Assembly: GCF_036855935.1 (NCBI RefSeq)
Contig: NZ_JASPFK010000001.1
Span: 1,089,501 to 1,153,500, forward strand
Reading direction: 5' to 3'
Length of the DNA: 64,000 bases
Source: Sphingomonas sp. LR60
Lineage (GTDB): Bacteria > Pseudomonadota > Alphaproteobacteria > Sphingomonadales > Sphingomonadaceae
Of the stretch, positions 56,368-64,000 are shown in pieces. A program made the translations under genes and the position numbers. How positions within the stretch are numbered: position 1 is the first letter of the stretch; the number at the start of each line of letters is the position of its first letter. The notes beneath the pieces are model-generated. The model saw only the letters and a program-made list of their open reading frames with translations. It was not told the origin of the DNA and did not search any database.

Positions 56368-56931
56368 ATGAAGATCAGCGGCGTGGACATCCGTCCCGGC
56401 AACATCATCGAGTACGAAGGCGGTATCTGGCGCGCGGTCAAGATCCAGCACACGCAGCCCGGCAAGGGCGGCGCGTACATGCAGGTCGAGCTGAAGAACC
56501 TGCGCGATGGCCGCAAGAACAATGTCCGCTTCCGCTCGGCCGAGACGGTCGAGCGCGTCCGCCTCGACACCAAGGACTTCCAGTTCCTGTTCGCCGAAGG
56601 CGAGGACCTCGTGTTCATGGACAAGGAAACCTATGATCAGGTGACGCTGCCGCGCGACCTGCTCGGCGACGCCGCCGCCTTTCTGCAGGACGGCATGGAT
56701 GTCGTTATGGAGCTTCACGACGAAGAGCCGATCAGCGTCCAGCTCCCCGACACGATCGAAGCGACGATCGTCGAGGCCGATGCGGTGGTGAAGGGGCAGA
56801 CCGCCTCGTCCAGCTACAAGCCCGCGATCCTCGACAATGGCGTGCGCGTGATGGTGCCACCGCACATCTCCAGCGGCGTGCGGATCGTGGTCGACGTCTA
56901 CGAGCAGACCTACGTCCGGCGCGCCGACTGA
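56368..56931 (+). CDS. efp: Elongation factor P
   Basis: A 187-residue EF-P, which relieves ribosome stalling at polyproline stretches. Three beta-barrel domains; [17 protein letters not shown] start, the modifiable loop lysine in QPGKGGAY, and the C-terminal [14 protein letters not shown] block. Complete and intact. Confidence 0.95.
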   Translation: MKISGVDIRPGNIIEYEGGIWRAVKIQHTQPGKGGAYMQVELKNLRDGRKNNVRFRSAETVERVRLDTKDFQFLFAEGEDLVFMDKETYDQVTLPRDLLGDAAAFLQDGMDVVMELHDEEPISVQLPDTIEATIVEADAVVKGQTASSSYKPAILDNGVRVMVPPHISSGVRIVVDVYEQTYVRRAD

Positions 56932-56936
56932 TCTTA

Positions 56937-57124
56937 CCCCCTCCCTTTCAAGGGAGGGGCCGGGGGTGGGTGGCGTGCTCGCGATACGGCAGCCGCACCC
57001 AAGGCGGAGACCGTACCACCCGGACACTACCCATCCATCATCGGGTAATCCATGCCCCGCATGGATTAGAAATGCCGGGGGCATTTCGACCCGATTATCC
57101 CTCCCTCAAAAAGGGAGGGGGAGT
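56937..57124. repeat. Intergenic inverted-repeat cluster between efp and the IMPase gene
   Basis: CCCCTCCCTTTCAAGGGAGGGGC at the left (56938-56960 region) and CCCTCCCTCAAAAAGGGAGGGG at the right (57101-57122 region) are hairpins; between them are further palindromes (ATGCCCCGCATGG and GCCGGGGGCATT). Likely terminators plus repeated elements. Confidence 0.6.
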
Positions 57125-57131
57125 TAGAAAA

Positions 57132-57944
57132 ATGCCATCTCATTCCGGACTGTTCACCGTCATCGAACGCGCGGCACGCAAGGCCGCCCCGCGGCTGCGT
57201 CGCGACTTCAACGAGGTCCAGCACCTGCAGGTCAGCCGTAAGGGCCCGGCCGATTTCGTCAGCCAGGCCGACCAGCGCTGCGAGCGGACGCTCTACGACG
57301 AACTGTCGAAGGCACGCCCCGACTGGGGCTTCGTCATGGAAGAAGGCGGCACGATCGAGGGCGATCCGAACAAGCCGCGCTTCATCATCGACCCGCTCGA
57401 CGGCACGTCGAACTTCCTCCACGGCATCCCGCATTTCTGCATCTCGATCGCGGTCGAGGAGCCGATGCCGAACGGCAAGCGCGAGATCACGACCGCGCTC
57501 GTCTATCAACCGCTGACCGACGAGAGCTTCTGGGCCGAGAAGGGCCGCGGCGCGTGGTTGCAGGACCAGCGGCTGCGCGTGTCGTCGCGCCGCGAGACTT
57601 CGGAAGCGCTGATCGCGACCGGCATCCCCTTCATGGGGCACGGTGATTTCGTGCAATGGACGCGCATCTTCGGCGCGGTCGCGCCGCAGGTCGCGGGCAT
57701 CCGCCGGCTCGGCGCCGCAGCGCTCGACCTCGCCTGGGTCGCGGCCGGACGGTTCGATGGCTATTGGGAAAGCGACCTGAAGCTGTGGGACGTCGCGGCG
57801 GGGATGCTGCTGGTCAAGGAAGCCGGCGGCTACGTCACCGACTTCCGCGGCGGCGACCGCGCGATCGAACGCAACGAATTCCTCGCCGCCAACGACGCGC
57901 TCCACAACAAGCTGCACAAGATGGTCGCGCAGGCGCTGCGCTGA
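57132..57944 (+). CDS. suhB: Inositol monophosphatase family protein
   Basis: A 270-residue Mg-dependent phosphatase. ATG 57132 follows GGGAGGGGGAG. Family motifs: EEGGTIEGDP, IIDPLDGTSNFLHG and the C-terminal WESDLKLWDVAAGMLLVKEAGG. Could be SuhB (also a transcription-antitermination factor) or a close homologue; single copies in this family are often annotated suhB. Confidence 0.88.
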   Translation: MPSHSGLFTVIERAARKAAPRLRRDFNEVQHLQVSRKGPADFVSQADQRCERTLYDELSKARPDWGFVMEEGGTIEGDPNKPRFIIDPLDGTSNFLHGIPHFCISIAVEEPMPNGKREITTALVYQPLTDESFWAEKGRGAWLQDQRLRVSSRRETSEALIATGIPFMGHGDFVQWTRIFGAVAPQVAGIRRLGAAALDLAWVAAGRFDGYWESDLKLWDVAAGMLLVKEAGGYVTDFRGGDRAIERNEFLAANDALHNKLHKMVAQALR

Positions 57945-57950
57945 CCGATC

Positions 57951-58037
57951 CGTCATTGCGACCCCGGCGAAGGCCGGGGAAGCAATCCAGAGCCGGACCA
58001 GGACGCCCTGGATTGCTTCGCTACGCTCGCGATGACG
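57951..58037. repeat. Palindromic intergenic repeat (type B)
   Basis: CGTCATTGCGA...GAAGCAATCCAG paired with CTGGATTGCTTC...TCGCGATGACG across a short spacer. A nested palindrome of this kind is a known recurrent intergenic element in sphingomonads and related groups. Confidence 0.75.
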
Positions 58038-58078
58038 AGCGTGCCTGCGATTGAGATGAGACGCCCTTCCCACAAGCC

Positions 58079-58163
58079 GTCGCCCCGGACTTGATCCGGG
58101 GCCCCGCTTCTTCTCGCACCGTGGGAAAGAGGAAGCGGGATCCCGGATCAAGTCCGGGATGAC
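58079..58163. repeat. Palindromic intergenic repeat (type A, copy 2)
   Basis: Second copy of the repeat at 49123-49203, with the same CCCCGGACTTGATCCGGGG and GGATCAAGTCCGGGATGACG arms; only the spacer differs. Confidence 0.8.
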
Positions 58164-58174
58164 GATCGGTGATG

Positions 58175-59533
58175 TTACCCCCGCGGCAAGGTAATCGTCG
58201 CCACCAACCCGCCGCCGTCGCGCGCGGTCAGCACGATCCGCCCGCCGGCTTCCTCGACGATCGCCCGTGCCAGCGCGAGCCCCAGCCCGATCCCCCCGGT
58301 ATGCCGGTTACGCGAGCTTTCGAGCCGGAAGAACGGATCGAACACCTGATCCAGCCGCTCGGGCGGTATCCCCGGCCCGCGATCCGCGACCATGATCGCC
58401 GCCATGCGCGCGTCCGACGCCAGCGATACCTCGGCCGCCCCGGCGTATTTCACCGCATTCTCGATCAGGTTGCGCACCGCGCGCCGGATCAGCGACGGCC
58501 GCAACCGCATCCGCAACCGCTCCGCCTCTTCGAACGTCACCGCTTCGCCCAGGTCGCGGAAATCCTCCACCACGGCATCGACCAGCGCGGCGAGATCAAC
58601 CTCGGTTTCCGGCTCGCTCGGGCGGCCCAGCCGTGCCAGCGACAGGATGTCGTCCAGCGTGCGGTTCATTTCCGCGATCGTATCCGCCATCCGCGCCCGA
58701 TCCTGATCGTCCTCAACCGATTCGATCCGCACGCGTAAGGCCGCGAGCGGCGTGCGCAGGTCATGCCCGATCGCGCCGAGCATCCGGTCCTTCTCGTCGA
58801 GCATCGCGGTGACGCGCAGCCGCAATGCGTTGAACGCCGCGATCACCGCGCAGACGTCGGGCGGCCCGCTTTCCTCCAGTGGCTCGGGCGCCACCGCGGG
58901 CGAATAACCCCGCGCCGCCGCCGCCAGTTCGCGCAGCGGACGCGAGATCCGTCGCGCGACCCACAACACCGGTGCCAGCACCACGACATACAGGATCAAC
59001 GTCTGGCCGAGGAGCCGCCAGAACAGCCGCAGGTCGTCGCGCGGCAACCCGCCGGCCAACGCCATCCAGCGCCCATCGGTGCGCCGCACCGCGATCACGA
59101 TCGAATCGCGCGGGCCGTCGTCGCGTGCCGCCCGCGCCGCCATCCGCCGCTCGAAGCGGCTGAGCGGGATGCGATATTGCCACGGCTTGGCGATCGCGAC
59201 ATCGACCGCCGCGACACGGACTCCCATGTCGGAAAGCTGGGTCGTCAACTCTCGCGCCACCGCCGGCTGTGCGACCATCGCGCGCGTAATTGGGTTCCGC
59301 GGCACCAGCCGCACGCGCCCGCGATCGGACACCACCGGCCGTCCGGCGGCCTCCTGGTCGAGCGCGTCGGCAATGCGATAGGCGGCGGGGCGCGTGATCT
59401 GCGCCATCCGCACCGCCCCGCGCTCGCGCAGCAGCATCGCGAGGTTGATCGCCTGCGCCATGAACAGCGCCAGCGCGACCAGCAACGCCATCTGCCCCGC
59501 CAGGCTGCGCGGCCAGGGCATCCGCAGCTTCAC
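58175..59533 (-). CDS. Membrane sensor histidine kinase
   Basis: A 452-residue EnvZ-like kinase. GTG 59533 overlaps the response-regulator stop (GTGA). Two membrane segments (residues about 9-31 and 165-185) enclose a periplasmic domain; then HAMP, the H-box GAIGHDLRTPLAALR with phosphoacceptor His, N-box NLIENAVKYAG and G-boxes DRGPGIP and GIGLGLALA. Co-translated with its regulator. The stimulus is unknown. Confidence 0.93.
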   Translation of the reverse strand: MKLRMPWPRSLAGQMALLVALALFMAQAINLAMLLRERGAVRMAQITRPAAYRIADALDQEAAGRPVVSDRGRVRLVPRNPITRAMVAQPAVARELTTQLSDMGVRVAAVDVAIAKPWQYRIPLSRFERRMAARAARDDGPRDSIVIAVRRTDGRWMALAGGLPRDDLRLFWRLLGQTLILYVVVLAPVLWVARRISRPLRELAAAARGYSPAVAPEPLEESGPPDVCAVIAAFNALRLRVTAMLDEKDRMLGAIGHDLRTPLAALRVRIESVEDDQDRARMADTIAEMNRTLDDILSLARLGRPSEPETEVDLAALVDAVVEDFRDLGEAVTFEEAERLRMRLRPSLIRRAVRNLIENAVKYAGAAEVSLASDARMAAIMVADRGPGIPPERLDQVFDPFFRLESSRNRHTGGIGLGLALARAIVEEAGGRIVLTARDGGGLVATITLPRG

Positions 59534-60252
59534 AGCCGCGTCACGTCCGTCGACAGCGCATAGCCGCCGCCCCACACCGTCTTGATGATCTCGGGATTCT
59601 TGGGATCGGGCTCGATCTTACGACGCAGGCGGCTGACCTGATTGTCGATCGCGCGGTCGAAGGCGGCCGCCTCGCGCCCCTGCGTCAGGTCGAGCAACTG
59701 GTCGCGCGTCAGCACCTGTCGTGGGCGCTGCACCAGCGCGAGCAGCAGGTTGTACTCGCCGGTGGACAACGGCACCGACACGCCCTCGCGATCGATCAAC
59801 GCGCGCTCACCGGTCTTCAGCACCCAGCCGGCAAAGGCATAGGACCCGCTCTCCGGCGCATGGTGCCGCACCCCGCCGCCGCCCGCGGTACGCCGCAGCA
59901 CGGTCTTGATCCGTGCCGCCAGTTCGCGGGGCGAGAAGGGCTTCACGACATAATCGTCCGCCCCCATCTCCAGCCCGACAATCCGGTCGGTCTCTTCGCT
60001 CTTGGCGGTCAGCAGGATCACCGGCGTCTCGCCGGTGGCGCGGACGTGGCGGCACAGCGACAGCCCGTCCTCGCCCGGCATCATGATGTCGAGCACGATC
60101 AGGTCGATCGCATAGGCCGCCAGCCGCGTGCGCGCCGCCTCCGCATCACCCGCCTGGGTGACGCGAAAGCCCTGCTTGGTCAGATAGCTGGCCAACGGCT
60201 CGCGGATCGACCGCTCGTCATCGACCAGCAGGAGGTGCGGCATCTCGCCCAT
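59530..60252 (-). CDS. OmpR-family response regulator
   Basis: A 240-residue two-component regulator. Receiver domain begins PHLLLVDDERSIREP, with phosphoacceptor Asp in LIVLDIMMPGEDG and the Lys in LTAKSEE; the C-terminal winged helix (STGEYNLLLALVQRPRQVLTRDQLLDL) is OmpR/PhoB type. ATG 60252 is the likely start; the frame extends to 60282. Overlaps the kinase gene downstream by 4 bp. Confidence 0.93.
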   Translation of the reverse strand: MGEMPHLLLVDDERSIREPLASYLTKQGFRVTQAGDAEAARTRLAAYAIDLIVLDIMMPGEDGLSLCRHVRATGETPVILLTAKSEETDRIVGLEMGADDYVVKPFSPRELAARIKTVLRRTAGGGGVRHHAPESGSYAFAGWVLKTGERALIDREGVSVPLSTGEYNLLLALVQRPRQVLTRDQLLDLTQGREAAAFDRAIDNQVSRLRRKIEPDPKNPEIIKTVWGGGYALSTDVTRL

Positions 60253-60293
60253 GGTCACGGCACCTGACACAATCGTCGCCATGCGAAAAGGGG

Positions 60294-60788
60294 TCAGCCG
60301 ATCGGCGCGGCGTCGGCATCGGCCGGCGGCGTCTGCCCGTCGTGCGGGCGATCATGGCCGAGCCGCCGCGACCGCATCAGCATCATCATCGCCTCGCGCT
60401 CGTTGGCGTCGATCCGCCCGTCATGGTTGGTGTCGATCCGGTCGAAACGCTTGAGCGCGCGGTCGCGGAACTCGGCCTGCGTCTGGTCGGCATCGCGGCG
60501 GCCACCGCGCGCGCCGTCACCCCGTCGCGCGGCATCGGCGCGGCGCCGCTCGCGCCACGCGCGCCGCTCGTCGCGGGTCAGCTTTCCGTCGTGGTTGGTG
60601 TCCATCGCCGCAAAGCGTCGGTCGGCGTCGGCGGCGGCCTCGTCGCGCGTCACCACGCCGTCCCCGTCGCTGTCCGACGTCTCCATCGGCGTTCGGGGCG
60701 GGGGCGGGGTTTGCGCCTGCACGCTGGCGGCACCCAGCCCACCCAGCATCGCGGCACCCAATACGGCGGCGGTCGTCCACGTCCTCAT
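60294..60788 (-). CDS. Exported EF-hand calcium-binding protein
   Basis: A 164-residue protein with a signal peptide (MRTWTTAAVLGAAMLGG...SVQAQ) and three EF-hand loops: DSDGDGVVTRDE, DTNHDGKLTRDE and DTNHDGRIDANE, separated by very basic linkers (RERRRADAARRGDG). Located 41 bp upstream of the response regulator, same strand; may be regulated with it. Role unknown, probably periplasmic calcium sensing or buffering. Confidence 0.85.
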   Translation of the reverse strand: MRTWTTAAVLGAAMLGGLGAASVQAQTPPPPRTPMETSDSDGDGVVTRDEAAADADRRFAAMDTNHDGKLTRDERRAWRERRRADAARRGDGARGGRRDADQTQAEFRDRALKRFDRIDTNHDGRIDANEREAMMMLMRSRRLGHDRPHDGQTPPADADAAPIG

Positions 60789-60906
60789 CGCACTTCCCCT
60801 TCGTTCCCAAGGGCGCGATCGCCCCGACCGTCACGTTGTGCGGGCGGAGCGTCGCGGGAACATGTCGGTGGCGGGACGAAACTGTCGCGACTTGTATCAA
60901 CGGCGG

Positions 60907-61545
60907 TTATTTCGGCGGCGCGACCGCCTTGCCGCGCGCATAGGCGCGCTCGACCGCCGGACGCGCCGCGATCGTCGCGTGCCAGCGCGCGACGTTGGGG
61001 AAGCTCGCCATATCTTGCCCCTGCGCCTCGGGCAGGATCCACGGATAGCAGGCCATGTCGGCAATCGTATATTCGTCACCGATCACGAACTCGCGCCCCT
61101 CCAGCTGGCCATCGAGCACGCCGTACAGCCGCGTCGTCTCCTTGAGGTAGCGGTCGATCGCATAGGGCACCTTCTCGGGGGCAAAGCGCGTGAAATGGTG
61201 GTTCTGCCCCAGCATCGGGCCGAGCCCGCCCATCTGCCACATCAACCATTGCAGCACGTCGACATGCGCGCGCGGATCGCGGCCGCCGAACGATCCGGTC
61301 TTGTGCGCCAGGTACAGCAGGATCGCGCCGCTCTCGAACACGCTGATCGGCGCACCGCCGTCGCGCGGCGCATGGTCGACGATCGCCGGCATCCGGTTGT
61401 TCGGCGCGATCTTCAGGAACTCTGGCCTGAACTGCGCACCCCCGCCGATGTCGACCGGATGGATCTGATGCTCGAGCCCCGCCTCCTCAAGGAAGATCAG
61501 CACCTTGTGCCCATTCGGCGTCGGCCAGTAATGAAGGTCGATCAT
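60907..61545 (-). CDS. Glutathione S-transferase family protein
   Basis: A 212-residue cytosolic GST. ATG 61545 (MIDLHYWPTPNGHKVLIFLEEAG) has AGGAG upstream; thioredoxin-like N-domain contains NRMPAIVDH and VFESGAILLYLA (cis-Pro and glutathione-binding ES), followed by the helical C-domain (YTIADMACYPWI). Similar to YfcG/YghU-type GSTs with disulphide reductase activity. Confidence 0.88.
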   Translation of the reverse strand: MIDLHYWPTPNGHKVLIFLEEAGLEHQIHPVDIGGGAQFRPEFLKIAPNNRMPAIVDHAPRDGGAPISVFESGAILLYLAHKTGSFGGRDPRAHVDVLQWLMWQMGGLGPMLGQNHHFTRFAPEKVPYAIDRYLKETTRLYGVLDGQLEGREFVIGDEYTIADMACYPWILPEAQGQDMASFPNVARWHATIAARPAVERAYARGKAVAPPK

Positions 61546-61707
61546 CGCATTCAGCTCCTGTGCGTAGCGCGTTTCGATGCATAGCACCTCGCGCCGCCGT
61601 CCGTTCCGCGGTCGGCACTCAGTTCGCCGATGCCGGAAAGCGACACATGCTTGCAGCCGGGCAACAAAAGATTATGAGGTCAAACTAACAAGTTGCTGGG
61701 GGGCGAC

Positions 61708-62562
61708 GTGACGGGGAAAGAAAACAGGGCGGCGATGGTGGATGTACGCTATGTCCCGCCCGGGGGCCGGCTGAAGCGCTATGTCACCGGCTATCACCGT
61801 TTCGCGGCCCCCGTCTGCCCCAATCGCGAGATGCACGACGCCTTCTTCCCCAGCGTCGCGACGATCCGCGTGTCGCTGCGCAACAGCCCGTCCTGGTCGT
61901 TGAAGATCGCCAGCCGCCTCGTCGATCCGATGCCCGCAGTCGCCCTCACGGGGCCGACCAGCTATGCCGGCTATCTCACCTGCTACGGCGGCGAACTGGT
62001 CGGCGTCGGGCTGCAGCCGCTCGGCTGGGCGCAGATCTTCGGCGGCGATGTCTCGCGCTACGCCAACCGCGTCATCGCGCTCGGCGACATCGATCCGGGC
62101 GCGAACATGCTCCGCGAGGCGCTGGAGAGCGACCAGCCGTTCGAGGCGGCGTTCGAGGCGTGGCTGGAGGCGCGGCTCGACCGCCGCCCGCCCGCCGACC
62201 CGCGCATCGAGATCCTGTGCGAGCTGCTGCGCGATCCAGCCACGACCCGGATCGAAACCGTCGCGGAAGCGCTCGACATGTCGCCGCGCGCGCTGGCGGC
62301 GATGACGCGCTTCAACTTCGGCTTCACCCCCAAGCTGCTGCTCCGCCGCACGCGCTTCCTTCGCGCGGTGACGATCGTGCTGACCCAGCCCGAAGCGGGG
62401 CCGGCGGCGCTGGAGGCGGCCGGCTATTGGGACCGGTCGCACTTCCTGCGCGACAGCCATCTGTTCCTCGGCTGCTCGGTGCGCGAATTCACCCGCCGCC
62501 GCGGCCCGCACAACCAGGTCGCGATCATGGCGCGGATTCAGGCGTTCGGCACGCCGGTCTAG
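61708..62562 (+). CDS. AraC-family transcriptional regulator
   Basis: A 284-residue regulator with an N-terminal unknown sensor domain (DVRYVPPGGRLKRYVTGYH) and C-terminal AraC/XylS helix-turn-helix pair (TVAEALDMSPRALAAMTRFNFGFTPK, then AGYWDRSHFLRD). The GTG 61708 follows GGGGGGCGAC; the frame starts at 61693. It converges with the TetR-type regulator. Confidence 0.85.
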   Translation: MTGKENRAAMVDVRYVPPGGRLKRYVTGYHRFAAPVCPNREMHDAFFPSVATIRVSLRNSPSWSLKIASRLVDPMPAVALTGPTSYAGYLTCYGGELVGVGLQPLGWAQIFGGDVSRYANRVIALGDIDPGANMLREALESDQPFEAAFEAWLEARLDRRPPADPRIEILCELLRDPATTRIETVAEALDMSPRALAAMTRFNFGFTPKLLLRRTRFLRAVTIVLTQPEAGPAALEAAGYWDRSHFLRDSHLFLGCSVREFTRRRGPHNQVAIMARIQAFGTPV

Positions 62563-62575
62563 CCGGCGCGGGCGC

Positions 62576-63810
62576 TCACCCGCCAACGCGCGGTCGTCGA
62601 ACATCCCGAACATCAGCGTCGAGGCATAGAAATGGATCGCGCGATCGCGATCCATGCTCCACGCCCATTTGCGCATGTCGAACGCGGCGTTGAGCATCCC
62701 CATCAGCGCCTGCGACGCGACCAGGCTGTCGACCGGGCGGACGGTGCCCTCGGCGATCCCGTCCATCATCGTGCCCGCGAAGCGCCGCGCGATCCGCGTC
62801 GAGCGGTCGATCATCTGCTGCCGCTCGCCCGCGGGCAGCCCGCTCAGCGCGGTGGTGCGCAACAGCGACTCGCGCTCCGAAAACTGCACCGCCACCAGTG
62901 TCGCAACCGTGTCGCACAGCCGCTGCCAATAGTTCCCGTCACGCTCGTCGGCGAGCCGCTGCGCCGCGGCGATCGTGTCGAAGCTGCGGCGGTAACAGGC
63001 GACGACCAGATCGTCCTTGGCATCGAGATGGTGGTAGAAGCTGCCCTTGGTGACGTTCAGCTCCGACGCGATCCGCTGCACCGATGCGCCGCGATACCCC
63101 AGCTCGTTGATGAGCCGCGTCGCCGCGAGCAGGAACGCCTCGCGCCCCGGCACCGGATCGTCGTGCGGCAGCGCGACCGCCGCCGGGTTCCAGCCGGCAC
63201 CGTCCACCGCCAGCCCGTCGCGCAGCAACGCGATTAGCCGCGCCGCCGCCCGCGGATATTGATCGACCTCGTAGCGCGGCAACCACAACGGCAGCCAGAA
63301 GATGTTCTCCAGCAGCACATGCGCGCGCGCGCCGGCCAGGTCGGTCGCCTCGCGCGACAGCCCGCTGCCCCACAAGGCGCGCGTCCGCCGGAACACCTCA
63401 CGCCAGCGGTTCATCAACGTCGCGCGCATCGGCTCGTCCATCGCGCGCAGGTCTGACAGCACCGCCAGCGCGCGTTCCTCGCCGCGCTCGATCCGCATCA
63501 GCCGCTCGACGTTGAGCGTCACCATCCGCGCGACCCGCGCCTGTGGAGTCGCTTCGCGCGCGGCATCGTCGAGCATCGCCATCAGGCTGTCGAGCGTCTG
63601 CTCGAAGGCGGCGGCGGCCAGATCCTCCTTGCGCTTGAAATAATAGGTCACGCTGGTGGTGTTCAGCCCGACACGGCGCGCGACATCGGCGAAGGTCATC
63701 CCCTTCGCGCTCTGCTCGTTGATCGCGTCGGCGGCGGCGGCAAGGATCGCCTGGCGCTTCTCGCGAAAGCGCCGCGTGCTGCCGGTGTCTTCGGTTGTCA
63801 TTTCCCCCAT
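62576..63810 (-). CDS. Tandem TetR-type transcriptional regulator
   Basis: About 412 residues with two TetR-type DNA-binding domains: first MTFADVARRVGLNTTSVTYYF (residues 37-57), second ASVQRIASELNVTKGSFYHHL, each followed by a helical ligand domain. In the present sequence the frame runs on to 61672 antisense to the AraC gene, because a GGG run at 62579-62581 lacks the base that would place TGA at 62576-62578 in frame. Divergent to the acyl-CoA dehydrogenase gene, so it probably represses a fatty-acid or related degradation operon. Confidence 0.8.
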
Positions 63811-63944
63811 GACGTAGCGTTAGCATGGCTGCTTTCGAAGATGCAGTCCTTTTCTTCAAGGGCGCTATGCTCCCGATCTGCGGCTTTACCGAACATCGGG
63901 TATGGCCTACATCACGCAGCCGACAGCCACGGAGAGGAAGCGCG

Positions 63945-64000
63945 GTGGATTTTACCCTGAGCGAGCGCGAGACGCATTTCCGCGATCGGGTACGCGAGTT
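63945..64000 (+). CDS. Acyl-CoA dehydrogenase, N-terminus (cut by window edge)
   Basis: GTG 63945 with GGAGAGGAAG upstream starts VDFTLSERETHFRDRVRE, typical of acyl-CoA dehydrogenase N-termini. Only 18 codons are visible. Divergent from the tandem TetR regulator, its probable repressor. Confidence 0.65.
   Translation, partial: MDFTLSERETHFRDRVRE

Noticed and set aside
61672..62575. 300-residue C-terminal extension of the tandem TetR protein
   Set aside because: It is antisense to the AraC regulator and has the Arg/Ala-rich look of a shadow frame; a one-base indel at 62579-62581 restores a stop.
1..64000. CRISPR arrays and rRNA genes
   Set aside because: No regularly spaced identical repeats and no rRNA-like segments were seen; the repeats present are palindromic intergenic units or pairs.

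Overview
The window looks like a chromosomal piece of a high-G+C alphaproteobacterium, most likely a sphingomonad (Sphingomonadaceae). The clues are a TonB-dependent receptor followed by cupin-like and tryptophan-halogenase-family genes, a complete housekeeping block on the right (recJ, zur, dxs, aldolase, thiE, efp, inositol monophosphatase), and several copies of palindromic intergenic repeats of the kind common in sphingomonad genomes. Identification is by reading motifs only; no database search was run.

Region by region. (1) 1-14.8 kb is a carbohydrate-utilisation locus. A minus-strand operon holds an SDR dehydrogenase, a TonB receptor, a JmjC/cupin-like protein and a halogenase. Divergent to it are an enolase-superfamily sugar-acid dehydratase, a cellulase-like hydrolase and a FadR-type GntR regulator, followed by a sialate-O-acetylesterase-like enzyme, a formylglycine sulfatase and the formylglycine-generating enzyme that would activate it. 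Two 15-bp palindromes of the form ACCT-N7-AGGT, one in the divergent promoter region and one before the esterase, are a likely operator pair for the GntR regulator. The set suggests use of a sulfated or acetylated polysaccharide. (2) 14.8-34.7 kb is accessory DNA: an IS110-family (IS1111-like) element; a large minus-strand defence operon that reads as Druantia type II (druM-druF-druG-druE) with a translationally coupled HNH endonuclease; a truncated serine-protease remnant; a three-gene cassette with a candidate HUH endonuclease; and a decayed IS5-family element. (3) 34.7-46.7 kb is an integrative element of about 12 kb inserted in the 3' end of tRNA-Glu. It is bounded by 17-bp direct repeats and has a tyrosine recombinase at its left end. 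Its cargo includes a compact family-A-polymerase-like protein, a serine recombinase with a possible recombination site, an AAA ATPase-TOPRIM fusion (candidate PARIS/OLD-like defence gene), HNH and PD-(D/E)XK-like nucleases and an M41-like peptidase. (4) 46.7-64 kb is core chromosome: tRNA-Glu, recJ, merC-like, zur, dxs, a MazF-type toxin-antitoxin pair, class I aldolase, thiE, L,D-transpeptidase, M23 peptidase, efp, IMPase, a two-component system, EF-hand protein, GST, AraC and tandem-TetR regulators and the start of an acyl-CoA dehydrogenase.

A pattern that affects the whole annotation: at least a dozen genes are broken by single-base shifts that fall in or next to short G or C runs. These include the housekeeping gene dxs, the L,D-transpeptidase, the formylglycine-generating enzyme and all four Druantia genes. 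The simplest reading is residual homopolymer error in the assembly, so the Druantia operon is probably intact in the organism, and two apparent fusions (dxs with a membrane protein, transpeptidase with M23 peptidase) are probably artefacts. Coordinates for such genes are given end to end with the shift positions noted.
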